Positions 50,807 through 59,393 of a DNA stretch of 64,000 nt are shown here, piece by piece (the first letter of the stretch is position 1; each line of letters opens with the position of its first letter). Source of the stretch: Nesterenkonia alba DSM 19423 (GTDB lineage Bacteria > Actinomycetota > Actinomycetes > Actinomycetales > Micrococcaceae); contig NZ_ATXP01000012.1 in assembly GCF_000421745.1 (NCBI RefSeq), forward strand, positions 22,183 to 86,182, in the 5' to 3' direction. The position numbers were made by a program, and so were the translations under genes. Under the pieces are notes generated by a model. The model was not told the DNA's origin and searched no databases. It saw nothing but the letters and a program-made list of their open reading frames with translations.

Positions 50807-53800
50807 ATGCCGCATCCAGGGCTGGGGCGTGCTGTGTTCGCTGGTGTGTGGGTACGGCGATCCATGGGGATCGCTGTCGTCGCTCTCCTGGCCCTTACCG
50901 GTACTTCTGAGGTCACGGCTCATGTGGACTCCTCTCGGTCATCCGCTAGCTCGGTGCCATCCCCCACTGAGTCGCCGGAGGAGACACCCTCGCAGACAGC
51001 GGAGAGTAGCGAAGATGCGGATCCCGACGAGGATGAACGCACTGCGGATGAGCACGCACCTACCCCCGATGAAGTGGGTGAGGAAACGCCGAGTGATTCT
51101 GAGGACGAGCACGAAGAAGGCGATGACAGTGACGAAAGCTCCGAGCCGGAGCTCCGCATGGCCCAGATGAACAGCACTCCCATTCGCCGCGGGAGTATCC
51201 CCGAGCACTACAAATTTCACAGTCGCCCGAGTGCTTCGAACAGTGAGCACCTGATAATGGTTCAGGTCGGTGACGGCACTGCGGATGTAGAAGACGTGAC
51301 GCTTCACCTGGTGGACCGCAGTGGCAACCGTGCTGCGCGTGCGTCGGACTCCAACTGGGACTACTGCACGTCCAACGCCCGTGGCGAATGCTGGTTCATC
51401 ATCCCTGAGGCCCGGTGCCTGCAAGCCTCTGGAACTCGTTGTGTCCAGTCAGAGCGCAATTATGACCGGGAACTGTACGTCCAGGCCGTCGACGACGCCG
51501 CCGGGTCACCCGAGGAGGTCGAACCTCTGCTCACTGCCGCCATCAGCCCCGTTGCGGGGGAGGAGCCTCGGAACGCTTCTCGTTACCGTCACCGCGTGGG
51601 CCACCGCGATGGGACCAACTTTCTGGTGCGGGGTACCTATGAGTCGCACTCAGGCCGAGACTTCATGAACTACGGGGCAAGCAGTACCACGCCTACTGGT
51701 TCTCTCGGCACTTTCCCCGTCAGCCGGCCGAACCCGTCCATGCCGGACCGCTGTGGGCTGGATGTGGCGGTCACCCTGGACTTCTCCTCCTCCATGGATG
51801 GCGACGAACGTGCGCTTGCCGATGCCACCACGGCATTCGTCGACAGTCTTGAGGGGACGCCTTCATCCATGGCTCTCTTTAACTTCGGTACGGACAGTCC
51901 CGTCTCATCGTCGTTGCCGGACCTTCCGGGTTTCAATTTCGCTCAACCTGAGTCCGTTTCCACCTCCGCAGGAGCGCAGACCGTGCGTGGGTGGTACACG
52001 GACGGGCAGGGAAACCCGAACTTCAATATTCCGCACGGACAACATGCACAGGGTCAGGGGACAAACTGGCATCGAGGATTCGAGCACCCCGCCTCACAGC
52101 CCTACGACTACGATGTGCTGGTTTTCGTCACCGATGGCAACCCCACCCTGCACGGGCGAAACCCCAACACCGCGGGTCAGTTGGGGGCTACGACCCGTTA
52201 CCAAGACATCGAGCAGGCAATCTTCGCTGCCAACTCCCTTAAAGCCCAGGGCACTCAGGTGCTTGCCGTGGGGGCGGGTGAAACAGGTATTGAACACGAC
52301 TACTCGACCTATAACCTCCGAGCGATTTCTGGACCAGTGGAGGAACAGGACTACTTCCAAACCCCTGAGTTTTCGGCTGCCGGTCAGTACTTGGCCAATA
52401 TGATCCTGGAGTCCTGCACACCCACGGTCACCGTGGTGAAACACGAAGTCCCTGAGGGTGGTGGAGCCAATGACGCCACGCCAGGTGAGGGGTGGGAATT
52501 CTCTGCTGAGATTACCGGCGACGATCTCGTGCGCTGGGAGGGAACAAACACCCAGCGCACCCAGGGGATGACCGGTGTTGACGGGGCGATTAACTTCGCC
52601 CTGGACTTCACCCCCAATGACCAAGCGGTCGTTGACCTGACTTTCACCGAGACATGGAAAGACGGCTGGGAGCCTTATCCGATCAATGACGGTGTGAGCG
52701 CCGTCTGTCGGGATATGAAAGATGGGGAGAACATCCTCGACGTCGAGGTCAACGACGACCAGTTCACCATTCGCGATGTCACGTTGGACATGGCCATCAC
52801 CTGTGAATTCTGGAACACCCAACAGAGCACGGCGGCCGCAGTGCAGGTGGACAAGCAGTGGGTGATCGACGGCGAAGTCATTCCACAGGGCCAACAGCCG
52901 AGCGATTACGACGCCGACCTGCTCATCACCCGCCCCTCAGACCACAGTGAACTCATCAACCGTGACTGGGGACGGCGGCTCGCCGGCTACAGCGCAGGCG
53001 ATGAACTGACGCTCGATGAGTCCCTCTCGGTCAATGAGGAACTTAGCCGTTGCACTGTAGAAGGCCGTGTTACTGAAGGTCGTGGCGTGACAAACGTTGG
53101 TGACCTGCTTGCCGGGCCCACTGGTGAGGAACTGCCATATGAGACAGCTGCTCTCGAGGTCGGAAGCGGCAACCGCTACACCATCACTAACTGGGTGACT
53201 TGCCAAGACCCTCAACTGACCCTCGAGAAACACATCGAAAGCGGTCCTGGTGGTGACGCCTGGCGGCTGCAGGCACGCACCGGCGACGGCACCCTTGTCA
53301 TGGACGGCACCACGGGTGAGGCCACAGTCAACTCGCCCGGTTCCGTGACCGGAGAGGTCGCACCAGGCATCTACCACCTGGCAGAGTCGGCTGGCTCCCC
53401 GCTCTACGTCCAACTGGACGATCGAGAGAACCCCGAAGCATTTCCGCACGCCACCGGTTCCTGGGAATGCAGCCTGGAGAACCGCCAGGGTGAACGGATC
53501 GCCCTTCCAGACACGTTTGAGAATGACGGCAGCAACGGCGGGGTCAGTGTGCGAGAAGGAACGCACGTGGTCTGCGGCGCAGTGAACCAGACAGCTCAGC
53601 TGACCCTGCTGAAGACTATTGAGGGTGAGGGCGCTGAACTCAGCCCGGAGGATTTCGATCTCACGGCTACTCCCGATGAACTCAACGGGGATTTTGCCGG
53701 GGAGCTCACCGAGAACATTGTCCCTGGTGTTTCAGAGGTGGACGAGGCACAGAGCTTCTACGTGCGCCCCGACCACAACTACACCCTCAGCGAGGTCCTC

Positions 53801-54103
53801 TCTGAACGGGCCGCGGGAAATCTTGCTTATGTCCAGCTAGGGCTCCAGCAGCGAGTTGACGGTGAATGGGTCGACGTCGACACCGACACCATCACCGTGG
53901 GAGCCAACGACCACGGCATCTACCGGTTCGTGAACCGGGAGGCCCCCACGACAGACCTGCCGCACACCGGAGGAACTGGCACTTCTCCTTATCTCATCGC
54001 AGGCGCAGCGCTCATGCTGCTTGCGCTCATGACCGCAGCAATCGCCACCTTACGACGCCGACGTCTCGCCCAGGAGGTGGCGTCCGATGAGACCTCTCTC
54101 TGA
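50807..54103 (+). CDS. Pilus tip protein with VWA domain and LPHTG sorting signal
   Basis: A 1098-aa surface protein. Signal peptide (about 15-45), a long Ser/Glu/Asp-rich spacer (about 46-125), then a VWA domain from CGLDVAVTLDFSSSM (about 315; D-x-S-x-S MIDAS) to about 520. Several SpaA/Cna-B-like beta modules follow (for example TVVKHEVPEGG, LTLEKHIESG, LTLLKTIEGEG). LPHTG is at about 1051 with a hydrophobic helix and RRRR tail. This is the layout of tip adhesins of sortase-assembled pili. AAGGAGG precedes ATG at ideal spacing. First gene of the pilus operon. Confidence 0.88.
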   Translation: MPHPGLGRAVFAGVWVRRSMGIAVVALLALTGTSEVTAHVDSSRSSASSVPSPTESPEETPSQTAESSEDADPDEDERTADEHAPTPDEVGEETPSDSEDEHEEGDDSDESSEPELRMAQMNSTPIRRGSIPEHYKFHSRPSASNSEHLIMVQVGDGTADVEDVTLHLVDRSGNRAARASDSNWDYCTSNARGECWFIIPEARCLQASGTRCVQSERNYDRELYVQAVDDAAGSPEEVEPLLTAAISPVAGEEPRNASRYRHRVGHRDGTNFLVRGTYESHSGRDFMNYGASSTTPTGSLGTFPVSRPNPSMPDRCGLDVAVTLDFSSSMDGDERALADATTAFVDSLEGTPSSMALFNFGTDSPVSSSLPDLPGFNFAQPESVSTSAGAQTVRGWYTDGQGNPNFNIPHGQHAQGQGTNWHRGFEHPASQPYDYDVLVFVTDGNPTLHGRNPNTAGQLGATTRYQDIEQAIFAANSLKAQGTQVLAVGAGETGIEHDYSTYNLRAISGPVEEQDYFQTPEFSAAGQYLANMILESCTPTVTVVKHEVPEGGGANDATPGEGWEFSAEITGDDLVRWEGTNTQRTQGMTGVDGAINFALDFTPNDQAVVDLTFTETWKDGWEPYPINDGVSAVCRDMKDGENILDVEVNDDQFTIRDVTLDMAITCEFWNTQQSTAAAVQVDKQWVIDGEVIPQGQQPSDYDADLLITRPSDHSELINRDWGRRLAGYSAGDELTLDESLSVNEELSRCTVEGRVTEGRGVTNVGDLLAGPTGEELPYETAALEVGSGNRYTITNWVTCQDPQLTLEKHIESGPGGDAWRLQARTGDGTLVMDGTTGEATVNSPGSVTGEVAPGIYHLAESAGSPLYVQLDDRENPEAFPHATGSWECSLENRQGERIALPDTFENDGSNGGVSVREGTHVVCGAVNQTAQLTLLKTIEGEGAELSPEDFDLTATPDELNGDFAGELTENIVPGVSEVDEAQSFYVRPDHNYTLSEVLSERAAGNLAYVQLGLQQRVDGEWVDVDTDTITVGANDHGIYRFVNREAPTTDLPHTGGTGTSPYLIAGAALMLLALMTAAIATLRRRRLAQEVASDETSL

Positions 54104-54158
54104 CCTCAGACGCCGGAACGGTACACCCCAGACCACCATCGACACGAAGGGAACCACT

Positions 54159-55643
54159 ATGAATCTCACAACAGCTCCACCTCCACGCCACAGCATGGGA
54201 GGTGCCGTGCGAGTGATGACGCTTCTGTTCACCGCCGTGCTCGGCACTTTGGCTCTGCTGGGCGCTAGTTTGACCGCAGCGGCCGCACAGAACGGGAACG
54301 GCAGTGAGACCGGGAACATCACCCAGTCCGAGGGCTCGCTGACCATCCACAAGTTCGAAGAACCCGAGGCGGGCGGCGAGGACCATGACGGTCGTGAACT
54401 GGACCGAGGCGAGTTGGGCTACACGCCCTTGGCCGGGGTGCAGTTCACTGTTGCGCCGGTGCGGAACATCGACCTGACCACCGATGACGGATGGGCCGTG
54501 GTCGAAAACCTCGAACCCGGCGACGTCGGCGAAGGAACCAACTACCCCCTGGGCCAGGCGCAGAGCCAGCGCACCAACCAACAAGGGACCACGACGTTCG
54601 GTGAACTCCCGGTAGGTGTATATCTCGTCACCGAGACAGACTTCGGGGGCAACCAGATCGCCCACCCCACCCAGCCGTTCCTGGTGACCATCCCCGCACC
54701 GGTCGACGGCGAATGGCTCTACGACGTCCATGCCTACCCCAAGAACTCCGTGATCGACATCGACAAGACCGTCGACGACTCAGACGCCTACGCCATCGGT
54801 GATGAGGTCACCTGGTCGGTGCAGCCCACCGTTCCACACCTGCCCGCCGGGGAGAGCTTCGACTCCTACCGCATCACCGATGAGCTCGATCCGCGGCTCA
54901 GCTACTCCAGCCACAGCCTCCGTTTGGGTGGTGAACGTGTCCCGGGGGAGTACTACGAGTTTGAACGGTCTGGACCGCAGGGGCGGAACCTCGAGATCAG
55001 CTTCACCTCATCGGGCCTGGGCTTCCTGGCCGATAACCAGGGTGCCACCCTCACGTGGAACATTGTCGCTGAAGTCGTTTCCAACACTGACGGCAACGGC
55101 GTGATCGACAACACCGCGATTGTCCACGTCAACGACTGGGACTACTCGGCAGAGGCCGACACCGAATGGGGTGCGCTCCAGATCGTCAAGCACTCTGAGA
55201 ACGGCACGTCCGATCGACTCGAAGGAGCCACCTTCGAGGTCTATGTGGGGGACAGCAGCGGACCCAACGGCCGCGCCCTGAGCGTTGGCGGTCAGACTGA
55301 GTTCACCACCAACGAAGACGGCGAAGTGGTCATCGAAGGGCTGCGCGTGCTGAGCGGCAACGAATACTACTGGCTGGTTGAAACCGAAGCCCCGGCCGGT
55401 TACCAGTCGGCAGGCCCGTACGGCCCCATCACCATCGAGGCCGGCAGCACAGTGAACATCCCCGCCAGCAACATCTTCGAGGTGGAGAACGAACAAGTTC
55501 CCGGTTTTGAACTCCCCCTGACCGGTGGGCTCGGCTCGCTGCCGTTCATCATCGCAGGGCTGTTACTGGTGGCTACCGCTCTGGTCGTCGCCCGGGTACG
55601 ACGCCGCCACCTCGCCCAGGCCGCCGCAGCCGCCCGCGGCTGA
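54159..55643 (+). CDS. SpaH/EbpB-type major pilin
   Basis: A 494-aa LPXTG pilin. Signal peptide about 20-45; LTIHKFEEPEAGG opens domain 1; pilin motif lysine in WLYDVHAYPKNS (about 186-197); an isopeptide D2 domain; E-box YYWLVETEAPAGY; sorting signal LPLTG (about 453) then helix and RVRRRH. ATG at 54159 has AAGGGA upstream. Gap to the tip gene is 55 nt. It is polymerised through the YPKN lysine by the sortase encoded two genes on (known mechanism). Confidence 0.9.
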   Translation: MNLTTAPPPRHSMGGAVRVMTLLFTAVLGTLALLGASLTAAAAQNGNGSETGNITQSEGSLTIHKFEEPEAGGEDHDGRELDRGELGYTPLAGVQFTVAPVRNIDLTTDDGWAVVENLEPGDVGEGTNYPLGQAQSQRTNQQGTTTFGELPVGVYLVTETDFGGNQIAHPTQPFLVTIPAPVDGEWLYDVHAYPKNSVIDIDKTVDDSDAYAIGDEVTWSVQPTVPHLPAGESFDSYRITDELDPRLSYSSHSLRLGGERVPGEYYEFERSGPQGRNLEISFTSSGLGFLADNQGATLTWNIVAEVVSNTDGNGVIDNTAIVHVNDWDYSAEADTEWGALQIVKHSENGTSDRLEGATFEVYVGDSSGPNGRALSVGGQTEFTTNEDGEVVIEGLRVLSGNEYYWLVETEAPAGYQSAGPYGPITIEAGSTVNIPASNIFEVENEQVPGFELPLTGGLGSLPFIIAGLLLVATALVVARVRRRHLAQAAAAARG

Positions 55644-55772
55644 GCCGGCCCACGCCTCAGGCACCCCACCCCAACCTGAGGCACCGCAAGCCGGAGCGGG
55701 CGTGGGACCCGCGGGAAACCCCCGACCCCGTGCAGGTCCCGCCCCGCTCCACCCCCTGAAAGGACACCCACC

Positions 55773-57587
55773 ATGGCAGATCAGCCGCAGATCACCGCCG
55801 CTGCACCGGTCCGCCGCGCCCGCGGAACGCTGCACCGTGCGCGCACCCTGGTGGGTGTCCTGGCGGGCACCCTGATGCTTCTGGGACTCGGACTGGCGCA
55901 GCCTGTCCCACACGCCCACGCCACACCCGCCGGGATCGACCCCAACGCCACCGGGTCCCTCACCTTGCACAAATTCGCCGAACCCGCCGAAGGCGGCACA
56001 CCCCACGACGGCGCACCCCTGCCCGAGGACGAACTCTCCGACCTCACCCCGCTCTCCGGTGTGGAATTCACCCTGAGGCACGTCACCGACGTCGACCTCA
56101 CCACCAGCAACGGGTGGGAAAAGATCGAAGGCCTCACCGCCGCCGACGTCGTCGAAACCTTCACCCTGGGGCCAGCACAACGCGAAACCACCCGTGACGG
56201 TGTGGCCGGCTTCAGCGACCTGGACCTGGGGCTCTACGTCGTAGAAGAAACCGACCCCGGGGAGCACGGCATCGTCTTCCCCACCGAGCCGTTCCTGGTG
56301 ACCATCCCCACCCACTCGGACGGCACCTGGCGCTACGACGTCCACGCCTACCCCAAAAACTCCGTGGTGGAGATCGAAAAAGACGTGGTCGAAGACACCG
56401 CCTACGGGCTCGGGGACACCATCACCTGGACCGTGGACTCCCTCATCCCACACCTTCCCGACGGCGAAACCCTCGAGTACTACCGGATCGTGGACAACCT
56501 GGATGAACGCCTCGACCTCACCAACGGGGGAATCCAGCTCGAGGTCGCCGGCACACGACTTCAGGAGGGCACCGACTACACCGTAGAGATCGAGGGACGA
56601 GTCGCCGTCGTCGACATCCTCGCCCTGGAGGAATTCTCCACCGACTGGCAGGGCGAGACCCTCCACATGCGGCTGAGCACCACGGTGAACTCCAACCACA
56701 TCGACGGCGGCACCATCCTCAACGAGGCCATCCTGCAGGTCAACGACCGGGAATACTCATCCGAAGCTGCCGCCAGCTATTGGTCCGGAGCCAAACTGGT
56801 CAACTACGCCATCCAAGACGGACTCACCCCGCAGGATCCCGGCTACTACGATGTCCGGCTCACCGGCGGGCAGTTCGAAGTCTGGGTCTACCCGGCCGAT
56901 GAAACCCCCATGGGCCCGCTGCAGCAGGTCGACGCCGGCGGGTTGGGGGCCTTCGGTGTGGCCACCGTTGAGACCCCGCACCAGCACCCGGAGCACGCTA
57001 TCGGGCCCATCGAGATCCACGGGGAGACCCGGTTCCACGTCGACGAACACGGAGAAGCACTGCTGCCAGGGCTGCGCATCCTGGACCCGGAGACTGAGGG
57101 CCGGTACTGGGTGATCCAGGAAGTCGTGCCCGCCGGCTACCTGCCCGCCGAACCGGCCGGGGCCTTCGACCTCCAACCCCGCAGCGAGCAGCAGGTAGCC
57201 GCCGGGCAGCCCGGGGACCCTAACGTCATGCCGATCGGTAACCCGGTGGACACAGCCAACCCACCCACCGACCCACCTGCGGCACCTCCAGGGGAGGACC
57301 CCGGGGAGACGCCGGTGGTCGGCGGAGGAGATGACGACCTCGACCGGGGAGGCGGGCCACCGTGGGGACGGTTCTTCCCACCGGACCTCGCCCAGACCGG
57401 GGCCGGGGCGGTCTGGCAGTTCCTGCTGGCCGGCGCGGTGCTGATCGGGCTGGGGTTGCTCACCCAACGGATGGTGCGTCGCAGTGAACTGCGCGTGGTG
57501 GAGGCCGACGACGACGTCGTCGGCTCCGGTGAGGGTGCCGACAGTGGGGTGAGAACCCACCCACCCGGTGAAAGGAATGCGCCGTGA
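55773..57587 (+). CDS. Second major-type pilin with LAQTG sorting signal
   Basis: A 604-aa paralogue. Signal peptide about 20-50, LTLHKFAEPAEGG opening, pilin motif YDVHAYPKNS (about 188-197), a D2-like domain, then a C-terminal Cna-B-like domain with E-box RYWVIQEVVPAGY. A Pro/Gly/Asp-rich stalk leads to LAQTG (about 539) with helix and RRSELR. The non-canonical LAQTG and long stalk suggest it is the base or a minor pilin rather than the shaft, though it keeps the lysine motif. Its stop overlaps the sortase start (GTGA). Confidence 0.87.
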   Translation: MADQPQITAAAPVRRARGTLHRARTLVGVLAGTLMLLGLGLAQPVPHAHATPAGIDPNATGSLTLHKFAEPAEGGTPHDGAPLPEDELSDLTPLSGVEFTLRHVTDVDLTTSNGWEKIEGLTAADVVETFTLGPAQRETTRDGVAGFSDLDLGLYVVEETDPGEHGIVFPTEPFLVTIPTHSDGTWRYDVHAYPKNSVVEIEKDVVEDTAYGLGDTITWTVDSLIPHLPDGETLEYYRIVDNLDERLDLTNGGIQLEVAGTRLQEGTDYTVEIEGRVAVVDILALEEFSTDWQGETLHMRLSTTVNSNHIDGGTILNEAILQVNDREYSSEAAASYWSGAKLVNYAIQDGLTPQDPGYYDVRLTGGQFEVWVYPADETPMGPLQQVDAGGLGAFGVATVETPHQHPEHAIGPIEIHGETRFHVDEHGEALLPGLRILDPETEGRYWVIQEVVPAGYLPAEPAGAFDLQPRSEQQVAAGQPGDPNVMPIGNPVDTANPPTDPPAAPPGEDPGETPVVGGGDDDLDRGGGPPWGRFFPPDLAQTGAGAVWQFLLAGAVLIGLGLLTQRMVRRSELRVVEADDDVVGSGEGADSGVRTHPPGERNAP

Positions 57588-58588
57588 CTGTTCCTGCTCG
57601 CCCCCGCCACGCCGCACCTCACACGCCTACAGCCCCCGGCACACACCCCGCGGGTGGGACGAAGGCCGCAGACAACGCGACCAGGCGTGGCAGACACGCC
57701 GCAGATACCCCGAAGGGGTCAATGCGGTGGGCGCTGGTGATCTCCACGCTCATGGTGTTCGGGCTGTGCGTGATGCTCTACCCCACCGCCGCGCAGTGGT
57801 TCACCGCCTGGGACCAGCGCGACCGGGTCCAGGAATACTCCGAATACATGCAGACCGTGCCCGGTCCGGAACGGGAGGCGGAACTACAGCGGGCGCGTGA
57901 CTACAACCAGCAGCTGGCTTCCGGGCAGCGCAGCATCGACCCGTTTGCTGCGGACCCGTACATCGAAGGCAATGAGGATGTCACGTTGCTGGAGGACTCA
58001 GACCCGTACTGGGACATTCTCTCCGGGCGGCCGGACGGGATTATGGCCCGGATCCGGATTCCCTCCATTGATGCGGATGTGCCGGTCTACCACGGGACCA
58101 CAGACGATGTGCTCACCCGCGGCATCGGGCACCTGGAGGGGACGGCGTTCCCGGTGGGCGGTGCGGGCACCCATGCGGTGGTCACCGGGCACCGGGGGCT
58201 GCCGCAGGCGGAGCTGTTTACCCGACTGGATGAGGTGGACGTCGGGGAGACGTTCCTGGTGGAGGTCTTCGGGGAGGTGTTGGCCTACGAGGTCATCAGC
58301 ACAGAAGTGGTTGAACCCCATGAGACCGAGAGTCTCCACCCGCAGCCTGGGCGGGATTTGATGACCCTGGTGACGTGTACCCCGTTGGGGATTAATAGTC
58401 ACCGCATCCTGGTGACCGCCGAGCGGACCGAGTACATCCCGGATCGGTATGAGATTGGCCCCTCCCCGGTGGCGTTCCCGTGGTGGGCGCTGGCTCTGGC
58501 CGTGGCTCTCGCCCTCCAAGCCCTCTACCTCTGGCGCACCAAGCGCCGCAACCGGACGCGCACCGGTGTCATGCCCAGGTCTGTTTAG
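57584..58588 (+). CDS. Class C (pilus-polymerising) sortase
   Basis: A 334-aa sortase: N-terminal helix about 48-72, lid-like segment ending DPYWDILS, catalytic His in VVTGHRG (about 202), catalytic Cys in TLVTCTP (about 265) and Arg in SHRILV, then a C-terminal membrane helix (about 298-318) with KRRNR tail as in class C. It should polymerise the two upstream pilins with the VWA tip. The only sortase in the window; a class E or A housekeeping sortase for wall anchoring is not seen here. Confidence 0.92.
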   Translation: MTVPARPRHAAPHTPTAPGTHPAGGTKAADNATRRGRHAADTPKGSMRWALVISTLMVFGLCVMLYPTAAQWFTAWDQRDRVQEYSEYMQTVPGPEREAELQRARDYNQQLASGQRSIDPFAADPYIEGNEDVTLLEDSDPYWDILSGRPDGIMARIRIPSIDADVPVYHGTTDDVLTRGIGHLEGTAFPVGGAGTHAVVTGHRGLPQAELFTRLDEVDVGETFLVEVFGEVLAYEVISTEVVEPHETESLHPQPGRDLMTLVTCTPLGINSHRILVTAERTEYIPDRYEIGPSPVAFPWWALALAVALALQALYLWRTKRRNRTRTGVMPRSV

Positions 58589-58653
58589 GTGATGTTGTAG
58601 TAACGCCTCGGTGACCTTCATATGCCATTCCTAGGCGGGATGGGGTAAGGGGT

Positions 58654-58899
58654 TCACTGCTTCTGGCCGAATTTTCGATAGGCGTTCTGCTTGGAAGTGC
58701 GTAGCGCCATGCCGATCGCGGTCCAGGAGTCGCCTGCTTCTCGGGCTTGATCCACGGCCTGTTGGAGGCGGGCCTGGGAGTCTTCGACCGCCTTGCGGGC
58801 AGCTGCTATTTCACGCAAGTGCTTACCATCGCGCATCGTGGCGGGGTCGATGCTGTCGATGAAGTTGTCAATGTCGCTTCTGGTGGGCTGCTCGGTCAT
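58654..58899 (-). CDS. HTH antitoxin-like protein of a TA pair
   Basis: An 81-aa protein. A helical dimerisation part (REIAAARKAVEDSQARLQQAV) is followed by a short HTH (GDSWTAIGMALRTSKQNAYRKFG). This matches small actinobacterial HTH proteins encoded after a BrnT-like toxin. AAGAGG upstream. It lies 12 nt after the toxin gene on the same strand. Confidence 0.6.
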   Translation of the reverse strand: MTEQPTRSDIDNFIDSIDPATMRDGKHLREIAAARKAVEDSQARLQQAVDQAREAGDSWTAIGMALRTSKQNAYRKFGQKQ

Positions 58900-58911
58900 G
58901 GTGATCGCCTC

Positions 58912-59145
58912 TTAGAGGAATTCGTAGTGGCTAGGGCGGAGGATGTCTGCGTGAATGATCCGCATGGGATCGTCCACTGGGACCAGCACGATTTCTAGGA
59001 ATCTGCCGTGTTGGTCAGCGCCGATGACAAAGAGTCTGAGTTCTCCGTCGTATTCCTGTTCCCGGTAGCGGATGGCGTTGTCCAGTGCGTGGAGGATCTC
59101 CTCCTCAGTGATCCCGTGTTTGCGGGCACTGTTTAAGATCCGCAT
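58912..59145 (-). CDS. BrnT-like toxin of a TA pair
   Basis: A 77-aa protein. SARKHGITEEEILHALDNA, LFVIGADQHGRFLEIVLVP and DPMRIIHADILRPSHYEF match small RelE-fold/BrnT-like actinobacterial toxins, with a C-terminal His/Arg cluster typical of ribonuclease toxins. It is first in the pair, toxin before antitoxin, as in brnTA. Located between the pilus operon and a LuxR-type regulator. Confidence 0.6.
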   Translation of the reverse strand: MRILNSARKHGITEEEILHALDNAIRYREQEYDGELRLFVIGADQHGRFLEIVLVPVDDPMRIIHADILRPSHYEFL

Positions 59146-59335
59146 AGCGTCATCATAGTGTTGACGGCAGTGGAGGTCAATGATGATGATGCGGTTGGGG
59201 GAAGTAGTTCGAGCCGGCGTGGCTGTCGGAAGCGCGGGCTCCGTAGTGCAGTGCGTCCCGCGGACAGGGGTGTCCAGTAATCTAGGGAGTGCTTAGGATT
59301 GGGGCAGCAAATGTGCAGGGTTTCACACGGAGGGT

Positions 59336-59348
59336 GTCACACAGTGAC
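59336..59348. promoter_or_regulatory. GTCAC-ACA-GTGAC palindrome before the second LuxR gene
   Basis: Perfect 5-bp arms, 45 nt before ATG 59394, preceded by TCACAC at 59323. Possible operator or self-regulation site. The rest of 59146-59393 has no gene. Confidence 0.3.
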
Positions 59349-59393
59349 TGGCAGGCAGCTTGAACGGGTGCTGAGTGCGCAGAGACTAGCAGC

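Noticed and set aside
52094..52894. 266-codon minus-strand frame inside the VWA pilus gene
   Set aside because: No start signals or recognisable domain, and it overlaps a well-supported coding gene.
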